From: Isoperla grammatica
Lineage: Eukaryota > Arthropoda > Insecta > Plecoptera > Perlodidae
Direction: 5' to 3'
Assembly: GCA_945910005.1 (NCBI GenBank)
Contig: OX246747.1
Span: forward strand, 16,066,746-16,130,745
DNA: 64,000 bases
Notes under the pieces: model-generated
Told to the model about the DNA's origin: nothing
Database searches by the model: none
What the model saw: the letters and a program-made list of their open reading frames with translations, nothing else
Shown here: piece after piece, positions 43,192 through 53,986 of the stretch
Layout of the letters: every line of letters starts with the position of its first letter
Numbering within the stretch: the first letter of the stretch is position 1
Made by a program: the position numbers and the translations under genes

Positions 43192-43771
43192 AAACCATCT
43201 GCAAAAATTAAAGAAGATTGTACGTAAATCAGATAAACCATTACAACAACTAAGTAATAGGTATGCTGAAGGTTATTTTAATAGAAGATCAATGATTCCT
43301 CCGACAACATCAGATAAGCATGCGGATTCAGTCAAAATAAAAAGTTGTACAATCACTGCAACTAATGGTAACAACTGTTGTGTCTTGCAAGATCTGACTG
43401 TAGTTGTTGTTGATCGAATTGGCTGTAATACCGGTTCTATCAAAAAGTGCATATTTGGTCGAAAGTTTTGTAAAATAGACGACCTCTATTCTGTACCATG
43501 CCGTTCATCGCTTCTAGGAATTTTAAAAGCCTCGGAGCTTTCCGACGAGCAGCAATCGTGGTTTGTGGAAGAAATTAATACAAAGGCTGTAAAGTTGCTT
43601 CAGTCTGATGATAGAACTAATCAGGCTGAAGAATGTTATGCCATTATTCCACTGTGCCATTCAGTTTGTAAGGTACGTTGTGATAGGCATTTAATGTTAT
43701 ACAGTCACACATTACATGACTTTATTCTAAGTAAGAACTCCTTTACGCAGTTTATAGTAGCCCTATGCTAA
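43192..43771 (+). pseudogene. CACTA/EnSpm-like transposase, part 3
   Basis: A frameshifted continuation (K-P-L-Q-Q-L-S-N-R-Y-A-E near 43240) passes into an open frame to 43771 with L-Q-D-L-T-V-V-V-V-D-R-I, F-G-R-K-F and a Cys-containing tail (C-Y-A-I-I-P-L-C-H-S-V). This fits the C-terminal accessory region of the same ORF. Confidence 0.6.
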
Positions 43772-44260
43772 CCATTTTTGTGCTTGGTATTAGGCCTATG
43801 TCTTTTAGGGCTGGTTTTCAATCATTTAAGCCCTGTATTATGAACCTCTGCTAACTATGTAGTAAGCCTATACCTACTAACAAGTTTTCACCATCACGCT
43901 TCCCATTGAGTGTTGCCATAGCAAAACTTTGTTAGTATAGGTAACTAAATAGCAGAGATTCATAATAACGTACCTTACTGCATCAGCTAACGCACTGATT
44001 AGCATTGCGTACAGTTTTAGTAATTCCTTAATGAATGCGTTTTTCAATATTACTTTTATTGTTGGTTAACAAACTTCTCGCTACCTTGCCTCGCAGGAAC
44101 AGACTTTCTGCTTTGTCGAATCTTCAAAAGTACCTTGCATAAATACGTGTGAAGTGAGTGCCAGTGTTCTGTCATAACGTAACATATATTTTGTTGTGCT
44201 AGTAGGCCTACCTAACGACTCTAGCATAGATTGAAAGTTTGTGATTTTGGGTGTGCTTGT
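43772..44260. other. no supported gene
   Basis: AT-rich. ACTAACAAGTTTTCACCATC and its partial inverse AACTTTGTTAGTATAGGTA (43870-43945) form a loose inverted repeat with TATTATGAACCTCTGCTAA / AGCAGAGATTCATAATA, so a small foldback element is likely at about 43835-43970. Confidence 0.4.
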
Positions 44261-44412
44261 TGATTTGATTATTTGGGCTTAACGTCTCATATTTTTGCAA
44301 CGAGGCTAATCTAGACAATGAGTGGGTGATATATGAAGATAAAATATGGGGCTGTTTGGAGGAAAGGGGCAAGTAGGAGGGCGGGGTGGAAAAGGGAAAG
44401 GGGGAACAAAGC
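44261..44412 (-). mobile_element. SINE-T, B subtype
   Basis: Tail TTGATTTGATTA, core GGGCTTAACGTCTCATA...AATCTAGACAATGAGTGGG and B body with GGCTGTTTGGAGGAAAGGGG and a purine-rich stretch. Confidence 0.85.
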
Positions 44413-45551
44413 ACATAATAAATAGTATTTACTGATTACACTGAAAATCAGTACTTAATTGTAACTAAGCGGGTAGACTAAAAATACATTGTTTTTTAAA
44501 TAACCACAAAGAATTCTGTGAAACTATCCCAATCAAGTGACAATCTTACTCCTAAAATTAACACTTTAAAATTACTCACGTTTTTATATTGCATGTTGTG
44601 CTATTATGTGGGGGGCATTCTCCCCCCCCCCCACTGATGCCTTCCTCAAGTGTCCTGAAAATAATTGTCCCCCCCCCCCCCCCACCCACCCCATTTATAA
44701 ACCTCTGTGACTATATAAGAATAATTTAGTAAAAACCAGAACATAAAACACAAACCCCGCTAATAATCGAACACATATCAGGCGAATGTAGGTAGGGTGG
44801 CTTGGGTGTAGTGTCACGAGAGAACATCGCACAAACACTCAGCCACTTGATTTTGAGCAACAACAAAATTTCAAAAAGTTTTGTTACCGTCTCGACGAGA
44901 TATTGAGATCAGTATTAGTTTCATTTTCAAAATCGAAAATAAATTAATCGTGTTACGACACCCAATTAATATTCATCCTTTTTCATGGAATCCCACTGAG
45001 TCTCGCATCCCTTGAGATGCAGGTAGCCACCGCAAATTAGTAACGGTCTGTTGGGAGGGGGGACGTTCGTCTTTTGTTTGGTGAGAACGAACTACAGTGG
45101 AGCTATCTGTGGCAAAGTCTTGAACTCGGTGGGGAAAAACCTCGCGTAAACCGTCATATTTGAGGAAGTGCAGACATGTGGGAGTAAACCGATATAACAC
45201 TTTATTTTTATCATCATGTGTGCAAGAATTTATTTAACTGTTACCAACAATATTTTCTAGGCAACACAAAATCGATTTTTATTCTAGCTCATGTCAAACA
45301 CCCACAAGCTGTAATCAAAGTTACAAAGAAAAGTCAACAATTTGGACAAAAGCAACATTTTCAATATTTTGTATTAAATTTGTGGTTTCACTTTTCATGA
45401 ATATTCGTTTTACGTTGCCTAGATCTAATATTTTTCTATAAGTAGGTGTAAATTTATGAACATCCTATTATTAGTTTTCGAGTAATCAGTTTACTGCCAA
45501 ACATCTGTTTACGGCAGAGAAAACAGGTAAAACCCCTGCTTCCGAACGCTC
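44413..45551. other. no supported gene, two poly-C tracts
   Basis: Poly-C at about 44621-44632 and 44669-44683. A minus-strand 75-codon frame at 44973-45200 has no recognised motif. Confidence 0.35.
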
Positions 45552-45698
45552 TTAAGGGCTGATAAAGAAGCCGAGGTAATTGTGGGATTTCAGGAGTGTG
45601 AATGTCCACACAAGTTTATAATAATGTATAAGAAGGGAACCCCTTCATTAGTATTAGGTATTGACTTCCTAAAGAAGTACAGGGCTCAAATAGTATAA
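45552..45698 (+). pseudogene. Ty3/gypsy protease relic
   Basis: The frame reads V-I-V-G-F-Q-E-C-E-C-P-H-K-F-I-I and L-V-L-G-I-D-F-L-K-K-Y-R-A-Q-I, ending at TAA 45696-45698. LGIDFL is the C-terminal block of Ty3/gypsy retropepsins. The active-site D-S/T-G lies upstream and is not visible. Linker, RT and integrase pieces of what may be the same element lie at 52176-53450. Confidence 0.65.
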
Positions 45699-45743
45699 GA
45701 ATGGTATAAGGTTGGAACGGGAAGGCGTTTTTATCTAACTTTC

Positions 45744-45920
45744 ATGGAGGATCAGAGGCCACGCCATCCTAGGACTGGGCGATTTATTAAGGCCAAACAA
45801 CTGCAAAGAATTGAGTCGGTTTCCAGCGCCGCTCTTGCTCGCCACAGAGCAAACCGGGAAGAGAAGGCTGCTGAACAAGAAATACGTCAAGCAAAACCGG
45901 AGTGCATAGCAACTAGCTAG
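45744..45920 (+). CDS. 58-residue basic N-terminal-like ORF, unknown
   Basis: An ATG frame reading R-T-G-R-F-I-K-A-K-Q-L-Q-R-I, then an Ala/Arg/Glu-rich helix. Its start resembles the N-termini of several transposon ORFs (R-G-R-F-I/V), but no domain follows. It lies between the gypsy protease relic and the LINE. Confidence 0.3.
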   Translation: MEDQRPRHPRTGRFIKAKQLQRIESVSSAALARHRANREEKAAEQEIRQAKPECIATS

Positions 45921-46189
45921 GCTATGGCTAGGATCCACTAGGAGATGGCGGTGAACATGGTGGTCGGGTGATTTTCGCTCCTTGAAATAACGATTAAAAT
46001 TAAAATTATTAGTGGAAGTTTTCCTTTTGTTACTTAATGTGACGCAGTCTTGTTATTTAATAAGGAGCGAACAAGTTATTAATTAATTTATAGGGCTAGT
46101 AACAGTGTCGACAGTGTGGTTTCTTTGGAAACACTTCTTAACCCTACTTCGTCACGCGTAAACACAAAGACTATACCTTCTCTGTTAAA

Positions 46190-48850
46190 ATGGGGTGTAA
46201 CGATTGTGAAACTAATAAAAAGATCATTGAAGTCCTTCTCTATGATGTACAACAAGACCGGCGAAGCATTCATCACCTGCGAACATTACTGGACCAAATC
46301 AGCCAGCAAATGCTTAGCCCACAGCAACAGGGAGGCGCGGGCCCTGGCCAAGCAGCCCAACAAAGCCAGGTAAAAGAAACAGCTTTCTGTTCCACTTATA
46401 AAGAACCACGAGCTGAATCACACGATCTCATAGACATCAGGCCGAGGCCAAGTATTCGGCCAAAACAAACAGACCTAGAGCAGCCCAGACCAAAGGCTTG
46501 GCCGCCTAGGCCTAGTCCTAGGCCTACTCCAAATGGTCAACAAACTCCAAATGGTCAACAAGCTACTAAGCCTACAGAGAGGAGTCCAGGTCTGGAGCAT
46601 CAGACTCAGCCAAGTGCAACAACAGGGACCACCGATTTTAAGGCCACTAATAGACATAGGCCAACCCCTAGCCAGAATCTAGGCCCAGCCCTACATCCTA
46701 CAATGCAAACTAGGCCGCTACAAAATGGTAAACCCGCAACACCTAACCGAGGGCCTACTTCGGAGCAAACTAGGACAACAACACCTGCGACTAGGCTCCA
46801 GGCACATCCAATAAAGACATACAACTATTACCAAAGTCTCACAGTACAGGAGCCTAGACCTAGTCCTAGATCTAACAGCCACCACCCTCACCCTGAAGAC
46901 TTTCCTGTTCTTCAAACAAACGGTAAAACAATGAGGAAGCAGAAGACACCAGATAGGCCTACCCATAGCATAAAAAAAATGCGCAGTAGCGACAGCACTA
47001 CGCTAAACCTCGTCGACCCTGACAATGATAGGCCTACCATCGTCATTAGTGACTCAATGTTCAAAGGAGTCCAATGGATTCGGACAGAAAAAAAAACCCA
47101 GCTACAAGTACATCCCGGGATCCAGCCATACCAATTACGCAAGAAAGTAGAAAGTCTCAAACAGGAAAATTTACATGCAAAAACAGTAATTTTACATAAT
47201 GGTACAAATTCAGTTCACTCATTAGAGCCTCTCCAAATCATGGATAATGTCTATCAACTAATTAGAACGGTGAAACGTAAATACCCACAAGCAGCAATAG
47301 CGTACACGAGCATAGTGTATCGTAATGATACCCCACATCTAGTAATAGATGAGATCAACTCAAATATAAAATGGGCATGTGGCACTCTTGGGGTAGTCTA
47401 CGTAGACACCAATAAGTGGCTGACGGCATCGCATAGATCCAGCGACGGCCTCCATCCAAATGATAAAGGGTGCTGGAAGCTACACCATATGATCAATGAG
47501 ATCAACAACGTAATGGAGTGGCGACCTGAACCTAACCTCCACATCACCCACCGTCCAGGGCGGAGAGCCAAAGGGACTAGCAGAGATCCAATCGGGCAGC
47601 AGCCCATGGCAGACGCCGCCAAGAAACGGGAGTGCCTATCTCAGCCCGGAACTACGGTTGTGACCTCGAATGAAGACACCCAGGCCCAGGCCGACCACCC
47701 AGACACCGGACCCACAGTCACGGAGGACCGTCAGCCAGCCACCCAGGCCCAGGCCGACCACCCAGACACCGGACCCACAGTCACGGAGGACCGTCAGCCA
47801 GCCACCCAGGCCCAGGCCGACCACCCAGACACCGGACCCAATGTCACGGAGGACCGTCAGCCAGCCACCCAGGCCCAGGCCGACCACCCAGACACCGGAC
47901 CCGCAGTCGCGGAGGACCGTCAGCCAGCCACCCAGGCCCAGGCCGACCACCCAGACACCGGACCCGATGTCACGGAGGACCGTCAGCCAGCCACCCAGGC
48001 CCAGGCCGACCACCCAGACACCGGACCCGATGTCACGGAGGACCGTCAGCCAGCCACCCAGGCCCAGACTGACCACCCAGGCACCGGACCCGGTGTCACG
48101 GAGGACCGTCAGCCAGCCACCCAGGCCCAGGCCGACCACCCAGACACCGGACCCGCAGTCATGGAGGACCGTCAGCCAGCCACCGAGGCCCAGGCCGACC
48201 ACCCAGACACCGGACCCAATGTCACGGAGGACCGTCAGCCAGCCACCCAGGCCCAGGCCGACCACCCAGACACCGGACCCGATGTCACGGAGGACCGTCA
48301 GCCAGCCACCCAGGCCCAGACTGACCACCCAGACACCGGACCCGGTGTCACGGAGGACCGTCAGCCAGCCACCCAGGCCCAGGCCGACCACCCAGACACC
48401 GGACCCGCAGTCATGGAGGACCGTCAGCCAGCCACCGAGGCCCAGGCTGACCACCCAGGCACCGGACCCGGTGTCACGGAGGGCCGTCAGCCAGCCACCC
48501 AGGCCCAGGCCGACCACCCAGACACCGGACCCGATGTCACGGAGGACCGTCAGCCAGCCACCCAGGCCCAGACTGACCACCCAGACACCGGACCCGCAGT
48601 CGCGGTGGACCGTCAGCCAGCCACCCAGGCCCAGGCTGATCCGCAGGACACTGGCTTGGCATCAAGGCCAATATCAGGCATAAGTACTCCTTGGGGCAGT
48701 GGGCCTATACCATATGTAGGCAAAACTAATTCCTACACTATTCCCCTTAGAAGCCAACCTTCTAGAATCTCCAAATCCAATCACAAAGTTCTTAATAAGT
48801 CAAACATCATAAATTTTCTCACCCTCAGTCAAGAAGTACTTCCAACGTAA
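46190..48850 (+). CDS. LINE-P ORF1: SGNH domain and 21-residue tandem repeats
   Basis: An intact 886-codon frame. Residues 1-45 are Cys/coiled-coil-like. About 60-260 are Pro/Gln/Thr-rich with many R-P pairs encoded by TAGGCCTA. About 280-445 is an SGNH hydrolase: I-V-I-S-D-S-M-F (Ser), V-H-P-G-I-Q-P-Y-Q-L, L-H-N-G-T-N-S-V (Asn) and S-S-D-G-L-H-P-N-D (Asp-His). Residues from 498 are 15 full and one partial copies of Q-A-Q-A-D-H-P-D-T-G-P-x-V-x-E-D-R-Q-P-A-T. ORF1 esterase domains are known in CR1-clade LINEs. The repeat tail is unusual in length. No frame break over 2.66 kb suggests recent activity, although ORF2 is damaged. Confidence 0.9.
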   Translation: MGCNDCETNKKIIEVLLYDVQQDRRSIHHLRTLLDQISQQMLSPQQQGGAGPGQAAQQSQVKETAFCSTYKEPRAESHDLIDIRPRPSIRPKQTDLEQPRPKAWPPRPSPRPTPNGQQTPNGQQATKPTERSPGLEHQTQPSATTGTTDFKATNRHRPTPSQNLGPALHPTMQTRPLQNGKPATPNRGPTSEQTRTTTPATRLQAHPIKTYNYYQSLTVQEPRPSPRSNSHHPHPEDFPVLQTNGKTMRKQKTPDRPTHSIKKMRSSDSTTLNLVDPDNDRPTIVISDSMFKGVQWIRTEKKTQLQVHPGIQPYQLRKKVESLKQENLHAKTVILHNGTNSVHSLEPLQIMDNVYQLIRTVKRKYPQAAIAYTSIVYRNDTPHLVIDEINSNIKWACGTLGVVYVDTNKWLTASHRSSDGLHPNDKGCWKLHHMINEINNVMEWRPEPNLHITHRPGRRAKGTSRDPIGQQPMADAAKKRECLSQPGTTVVTSNEDTQAQADHPDTGPTVTEDRQPATQAQADHPDTGPTVTEDRQPATQAQADHPDTGPNVTEDRQPATQAQADHPDTGPAVAEDRQPATQAQADHPDTGPDVTEDRQPATQAQADHPDTGPDVTEDRQPATQAQTDHPGTGPGVTEDRQPATQAQADHPDTGPAVMEDRQPATEAQADHPDTGPNVTEDRQPATQAQADHPDTGPDVTEDRQPATQAQTDHPDTGPGVTEDRQPATQAQADHPDTGPAVMEDRQPATEAQADHPGTGPGVTEGRQPATQAQADHPDTGPDVTEDRQPATQAQTDHPDTGPAVAVDRQPATQAQADPQDTGLASRPISGISTPWGSGPIPYVGKTNSYTIPLRSQPSRISKSNHKVLNKSNIINFLTLSQEVLPT
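47681..48664 (+). repeat. 63-bp coding minisatellite (15.6 units)
   Basis: The period is exactly 63 bp throughout. Variation is almost confined to the x-V-x positions (Thr, Asn, Ala, Asp, Gly) and a few Asp/Gly, Gln/Glu and Ala/Thr swaps. Two other frames are also open because the unit lacks stops; these are by-products. Confidence 0.98.
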
Positions 48851-48852
48851 CT

Positions 48853-49491
48853 AGTAACAAGTCTAGAGTCACAATACTCCTCCACCATAACCTACAAAGC
48901 CTAAGAAATAAACTAATTGAGGTAGACATTCTCCTACACAACCATACAGTCGACATATTCTGCGCAACAGAGCACTGGTTAAAGGAAGCTGAAATTCCCC
49001 ATTATAAAATTCCAGGTTACTCGTTAGGCAGTTGCTACTGTAGGAGCTCACTAGCCAATGGAGGTACAGCCATTTATATTAAGGATCAATTATCTTTCTT
49101 AGATTATGTGCCGAGGCGTGACATTGGGAAATTCAGCCTCGACAAGCACATTGAAATTGCTGCTATTGAACTAAAAGCTCAAAAAGTTGTAGTTGTTTCT
49201 ATCTACAGATCACCTGAGGGGAACATTACCAACTTTATTACACATCTAGACCAAATCCTGAACCTTATTACAAAAGAGAACAAATCTGTTATCCTAGCGG
49301 GAGACTTCAATATTGACACCTTAAAACAATCTACTAATAATGCTCTTCTAAATGACCTAATTGCGTCATATAATGGAGTTGCATCAATTACCTGCCCTAC
49401 TAGAATTACAGCCAATAGCAGGACTTGTATTGATAATATATATACAAACATTAGCCAAGAATTCGAAACTGCGATCATATCCAGCGGAGCC
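48853..49491 (+). CDS. LINE-P ORF2, APE endonuclease part
   Basis: Opens two bases after the ORF1 stop. Reads L-L-H-H-N-L-Q-S-L-R-N-K (Asn), F-C-A-T-E-H-W-L (Glu), N-G-G-T-A-I-Y-I, V-V-S-I-Y-R-S-P, I-L-A-G-D-F-N-I-D (Asp/Asn), I-D-N-I-Y-T-N. The final S-D-H is encoded one frame over, so a single-base indel lies at about 49480-49490. No ATG is needed if ORF2 is translated by reinitiation; the first in-frame ATG is far inside. Confidence 0.85.
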
Positions 49492-51091
49492 CTCTGATCA
49501 TGAAGGCCAGTTACTTAAGGTGGCATTTGAAACCCAGACCAACAAGCCAACTGCCCGCCATGTATACAAACGCATATTTTCGCAGCGTAACATCTCAAAC
49601 TTTTCAAATATCCTGCAAAATGAAACCTGGCAGGAGACAGTCAACGCGACCAATACAGACGAAAAGTATGATACCTTCACTAACACAGTAATGACCCACT
49701 TTAATAAAGCATTCCCAATTAAAAAAATCCTAATCAAACCAAACTTGATAAAAAGACACTGGTTTACAAAAGGCATTCAGACCTCTTGCAATAAGCTAAG
49801 ATGCCTTACTGGAATCCTGAAAACAAATGTCTGTTCAGATAAATTTAAAAAATATGTTGCTTCTTATAAAAGAATCTATAAATTAGTAATTAAAATGTCA
49901 AAACAGAAGGCTATATCGCAATATATACTAAGCTCAGACAATAGGAATAAAGCTGTTTGGGACACAATAAAAACTCATTCATACCATGTGAAGGACAAGT
50001 CCAACACCCGAAAAATAAGCAAAATTAATAAAGATGGGGCGATCCTAACATCTGAGAAGGATATTTCTGACGCGTTTAACACCTTCTTCACTGAAGTCTC
50101 TTCAAAACTGCAACAACATCACAATGTGTCACAAACAACAATGCATGACCCTATCTCTTCACTTAAAGACATCACAAGTAGCAACTCTCACACAATGTTC
50201 TTGACGCCCACTTCTAGGCAGGAAATATTACTCGTTGTCATGAATACACGGCCAAAACCTGCCCAGGACTATAACGAACTCTCGTGTAAGCTCATTAAGA
50301 CCTGTATAAACCATCTGTTGCTCCCACTCGAGGAAATATTCAATAGCTCTCTTTCAACGGGGGTCTTTCCACAAGGAATGAAACTAGCAAAGGTAATACC
50401 TATCCACAAAAAAGACAGTCACAATGATATGAGCAACTATATGCCTATAAGTATTCTCCCAGTGTTTTCTAAATTACTTGAAAAGATAGTCGCAAAACGT
50501 CTACTTAGCTTCCTTGACAAACATAACATACTCACCAACTTCCAGCATGGGTTTAGACCAGGCAAGTCTACGGACACGGCTTCAGCCGAAATGCTGGATA
50601 AAGTATACAACTCCCTCGATAAGGGTCATGACACACTCGGAGTATTTTTCGATCTGAGCAAGGCTTTTGATTGCGTGGACCATAGACTGCTTATCGAAAA
50701 AATGAACCACTATGGAATCAGGGGAATAGCAGGTGACTGGTTCTCCTCCTACTTGTCAAACCGTAAGCAACATGTGGTCATCAACAATAATAAAGAAACT
50801 CAGTCTAGCTGGCAAGACAACAATGCAGGTGTACCCCAGGGCTCCGTCCTCGGACCACTCTTGTTCCTCACCTTCATAAATGACTTGCCTGACTATTGTA
50901 TTAAATCATTACCCAGCCATTTCATACATCTGCTGTTCATGATACTATTTGCTGACGATACAAGCATTGTTCTCTCAAGTCCAGATAGCAGCCTAACAAC
51001 ATCACTTGCAAATAGAATAATCAATGTAATCTCTTTATGGTTCCAGGCAAACAAACTATTTTTAAATGACAATAAAACTCAGATACTTTAA
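49488..51091 (+). CDS. LINE-P ORF2, reverse transcriptase part
   Basis: Starts P-S-D-H-E-G-Q-L-L-K and includes linker R-H-W-F-T-K-G-I-Q. RT blocks: F-P-Q-G-M-K-L-A-K-V-I-P-I-H-K-K, N-Y-M-P-I-S-I-L-P-V-F-S-K-L-L-E-K (the usual NYRPIS has Met for Arg), F-Q-H-G-F-R-P-G-K-S-T, V-F-F-D-L-S-K-A-F-D-C-V-D-H (catalytic Asp), G-V-P-Q-G-S-V-L-G-P, M-I-L-F-A-D-D-T-S-I (catalytic FADD) and W-F-Q-A-N-K-L. The set is characteristic of the CR1/Jockey group. The frame ends at TAA 51089-51091 where homology continues, so the stop is a mutation. Confidence 0.93.
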
Positions 51092-51776
51092 TTCAATCTT
51101 AGAAACAGGTCAACCAAACCTGCCAACAGCACGATATCAGTAAATCATAAATTAATTTCTCCATGCACCTGCTGCAAACTCCTTGGTCTTATCCTAGACC
51201 ATAGTCTAACATGGCAACCCCATATAGACAATCTATAACTCCTCCATATATGCCCTACGGGTACTCTCCTCTCTAGCGAACCGCGAAACACTAATAACTG
51301 CTTATTTTGCAAACTTTCACTCAATCATGACATACGGAATTCTATCTTGGGGGTGTTCTTCAAAATATCTAATCCAACGAGTCCTGACTCTTCAGAAAAG
51401 GGCAGTTAGAATTATAAGACGAATGCAGAAAAGAGAAAGCTGTCGTGACATTTTCAAAGACCTTCAAATACATACAATATTTAACGCATATATCTACAAA
51501 GCCGCATGCTACGTAAAAAATAATCCCAATTCTTTTCAAAATAGCATCAAACACCCTCACGACACCCGCCTTAAACAAACACTCCAAAACCCTTCTCACA
51601 ACACCAAACAATTAGAAAAGCACATCCACTACATGGGAAGAAAAATTTTCAATAAGCTCCCTGTTAGCCTCACATTGGCCCCCAGCATCACAATATTCAA
51701 GCTCAAATTAAGGCAATACCTTGTTGAAACCCCTTTTTTCAGTCTTGAAGAATTTTTTGAGGCCCAAGGGTGATTT
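51092..51776 (+). pseudogene. LINE-P ORF2, thumb and C-terminus
   Basis: Continues in the preceding frame with L-L-G-L-I-L-D-H-S-L-T-W-Q-P-H-I, then shifts frame near 51235 and runs I-M-T-Y-G-I-L-S-W-G-C, L-T-L-Q-K-R-A-V-R-I-I and K-H-I-H-Y-M-G-R-K-I-F-N-K-L-P to TGA 51771-51773. Y-G-I-L-W-G...LQK-A-RII and the N-LP motif are the standard end of CR1/Jockey ORF2. Confidence 0.85.
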
Positions 51777-52128
51777 AGCAGGTATAGGCCCACTGCTGCA
51801 TACCATGTAGCCTGACAAATTGAACAGTTGTATTAAATTGTATTATATTTAATTATATATTTATATTTGTATTACAATTGTGTTAAATTATATTTAACAG
51901 TTAAATGATTGCTGTATTATTATATCTATAATTGATAAGATTGACTTACTTTTAACTACTAATATCAACCCTTATGTACATTTTAGAATATCAATGTAAT
52001 CACTGATTGTCTTGTCTAGATATTGTATCTTAAATAATGTAAATTGTAAATCAATGACGAAACCCAAATGAATGTAAATTTATAATGGTGAATAAATGAC
52101 TACTACTACTACTACTACTACTACTACA
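51777..52128 (+). mobile_element. LINE-P 3' UTR with (ACT)n tail
   Basis: AT-rich non-coding sequence ends AATAAATG followed by about ten ACT units at 52098-52128, a short-tandem tail like those of CR1-group LINEs. It marks the LINE 3' boundary inside the gypsy relic. Confidence 0.75.
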
Positions 52129-52175
52129 TAGATTATGTCAATTGTTCACTCACATTAAAGGTAAGTCTTTAAGAA

Positions 52176-52577
52176 GTGATAATCCCCTTCTTAAGGACGA
52201 CAAACTCTACGCGGAACTTGGTTTCAGATGAATCAGTTCAATTAGAACGGAAAAGTGAAACTTCAACAACTGCGGATGAGTCTTGTCCCATAGATATGGA
52301 TAATCACACTACACCAGAAAATCAATCCACTCGATTAGAGGAGTTGGTCACCCCTCTGATTCTAGTAGGAGACATTCTAGATAAGATCCCACCTGTGAAA
52401 TGGAAAGCGTGTGACGATGAAAGGGTGTTGCCGCATAGCACACAATTAATGGAAGTTAATCGAGAGATAAACCAGGTTAGGTTTACAAAAAATACAAAGC
52501 TTATGAAGCAGAAGGATATAGGCCAGGACTTAAGCACTATACCTCTGCAAGGAAAACATAACGCCTATGTAAACTAA
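52176..52577 (+). pseudogene. Ty3/gypsy pol linker (protease to RT)
   Basis: The frame reads A-D-E-S-C-P-I-D-M, then H-S-T-Q-L-M-E-V-N-R-E-I-N-Q-V with an acidic, low-complexity composition. Position between the LINE tail and the RT fragment fits the pol linker. No motif is diagnostic on its own. Confidence 0.4.
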
Positions 52578-52674
52578 GTAAACCATTCTAATCAAACTCA
52601 ATCGGTTCTTCGGGGTACCACGGTCATGACAGAACATGTCGACCCGTTACCTGACATAGATATAAACGAAAATT

Positions 52675-53162
52675 TTGAGTCCCAGTCGAATGGATGATAT
52701 GAAAAATGTTCTTGATAAATATAGAGACAGGTTCGCATACAGCCTAGCAGAGTTCACTAGGACACAGGCGACCACCCATAAGATTAAAGTTAGAGACGAG
52801 GTTCCGATAAAACGAGTGCCATATCGAGGATCGCCGGCAGAAAAGGAGATCATAAATAAACACGTTAAAGAATTGTTGGGACATGGGGTGATCAAGCGCT
52901 GAAATAGTGAATACTCATCTCCTGTCCTATTAGTTAAGAAGCCGGATGGCAGTTACCGGTTTGCGGTCGATTATGGCCGTCTTAATGAGCATAGTGTGGG
53001 CGATTACCCACTTCTTATGATAGATGACCTTCTTAGTTATCTAGGAGGTAACAAATATTTTATTGCACTAGACATGTTTTCAGGATTTTGGCAAGAGGCA
53101 CTTGACGAAGAGTCCAAAAAAATACACTGCTTTTGTAACTAGTAGCGGTGGACTGTACGAAC
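52675..53162 (+). pseudogene. Ty3/gypsy reverse-transcriptase N-terminal half
   Basis: Reads V-L-D-K-Y-R-D-R-F-A-Y-S, H-K-I-K-V-R-D-E-V-P-I-K-R-V-P-Y-R, L-L-G-H-G-V-I, then after TGA 52900-52902 S-S-P-V-L-L-V-K-K-P-D-G-S-Y-R-F-A-V-D-Y-G-R-L-N, and Y-F-I-A-L-D-M-F-S-G-F-W-Q (first catalytic Asp). A frameshift near 53120 precedes Y-T-A-F-V-T. The FADD block is absent because a SINE fragment replaces it at 53163. Confidence 0.85.
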
Positions 53163-53215
53163 CATCAAAGCGCACAAACCTGCCCACCACGTTAAGGTAG
53201 CAGCCCCTGGGCAGG
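53163..53215 (-). mobile_element. SINE-T 5'-end fragment at a deletion junction
   Basis: Matches the last 53 bp (5' end in sense) of complete copies: GCACAAACCTGCCCACCACG...CCCTGGGCAGG. It sits exactly between gypsy RT and integrase pieces. Confidence 0.85.
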
Positions 53216-53217
53216 AC

Positions 53218-53450
53218 AAAGAGGTCAAGAAAAGAAACGACGCAGCGTATCAGAGTAGTGCTTTAAGGTATAACCTGCAGAGAAGACCTATAACTTATCA
53301 CGTCGGCCAATTCTACAAGAAGAATTATGCAATTTCAGATGCAATGCCAATTTTTCAGCCAAACTAGCAACAAAGTATGTTCAACCATTTAGGATAAGCA
53401 AGAAATTATCACCCCTAGACCCGAATCTACAAAGCGAGGTTAATATAAAA
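53218..53450 (+). pseudogene. Ty3/gypsy integrase C-terminal region
   Basis: Reads A-A-Y-Q-S-S-A-L-R-Y-N-L-Q-R-R-P-I-T-Y-H-V-G-Q-F-Y-K-K-N-Y, then in a shifted frame F-S-A-K-L-A-T-K-Y-V-Q-P-F-R-I-S-K-K-L-S-P. The Y-VG-V...KN...S-A...F-AKL-K-GPF-I pattern is the integrase C-terminal chromatin/DNA-binding part. RT palm, RNase H and the integrase core are missing. Confidence 0.8.
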
Positions 53451-53511
53451 GAGTTTTTTTTTTTTTTTTAAGTAGGCCACACATTACTCCAGTTTCCGAG
53501 TCCACAAAAGG

Positions 53512-53606
53512 ATTGATTGATTACTGGGGCTTAACGTCTCATATTTTCGCAACTATGGCCAATGAGACGATGAGCAGGTGATAATGAAGATGAGAAAGAT
53601 GATGAT
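53512..53606 (-). mobile_element. SINE-T 3' fragment
   Basis: Tail plus core only, ending GAAAGATGATGATGATT; immediately followed by a full copy. Confidence 0.85.
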
Positions 53607-53986
53607 GATTGATTGATTAATGGGGCTTAACGTCTCATATTTATGCAACGATGGCTAATCGAGACGATGAGCGGGTGATAATGAAGATGAGAAAGATGAT
53701 AATGAAGGATAAAGCCACATCCGAATCAGATCCATAATACGTCGCGTGGGTCGTCATACGGGAGTCCAGCAAGGGAGGGCAGGGCCAAGTGGGAGGAGAA
53801 ATATTCAATGGGACAGTGGGGGGGAAAGGGGATTGGGGTGTGGACTGCACTTCGTCTGACTTCTCGTTCCGACCAGTCCGGCTTGGGTGGCCCTACCAGA
53901 AGCATAAGCTTCCGCCGGCATAGCTCTCGGGATAAACAAAGTACGCAAACCTGCCCACCACGATAAGGTGGCAGTCCCTGGGCAGG
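53607..53986 (-). mobile_element. SINE-T, full length
   Basis: From the (GATT)n tail to CCCTGGGCAGG. Body retains GACTGCACTTCGTCTGACTT and the terminal hairpin region. Confidence 0.93.

Noticed and set aside
47636..48580. Long open frames on both strands and in a second + frame across the LINE-P minisatellite
   Set aside because: They arise because a 63-bp unit without stops keeps frames open. Only the ORF1 frame continues into non-repeat domains.
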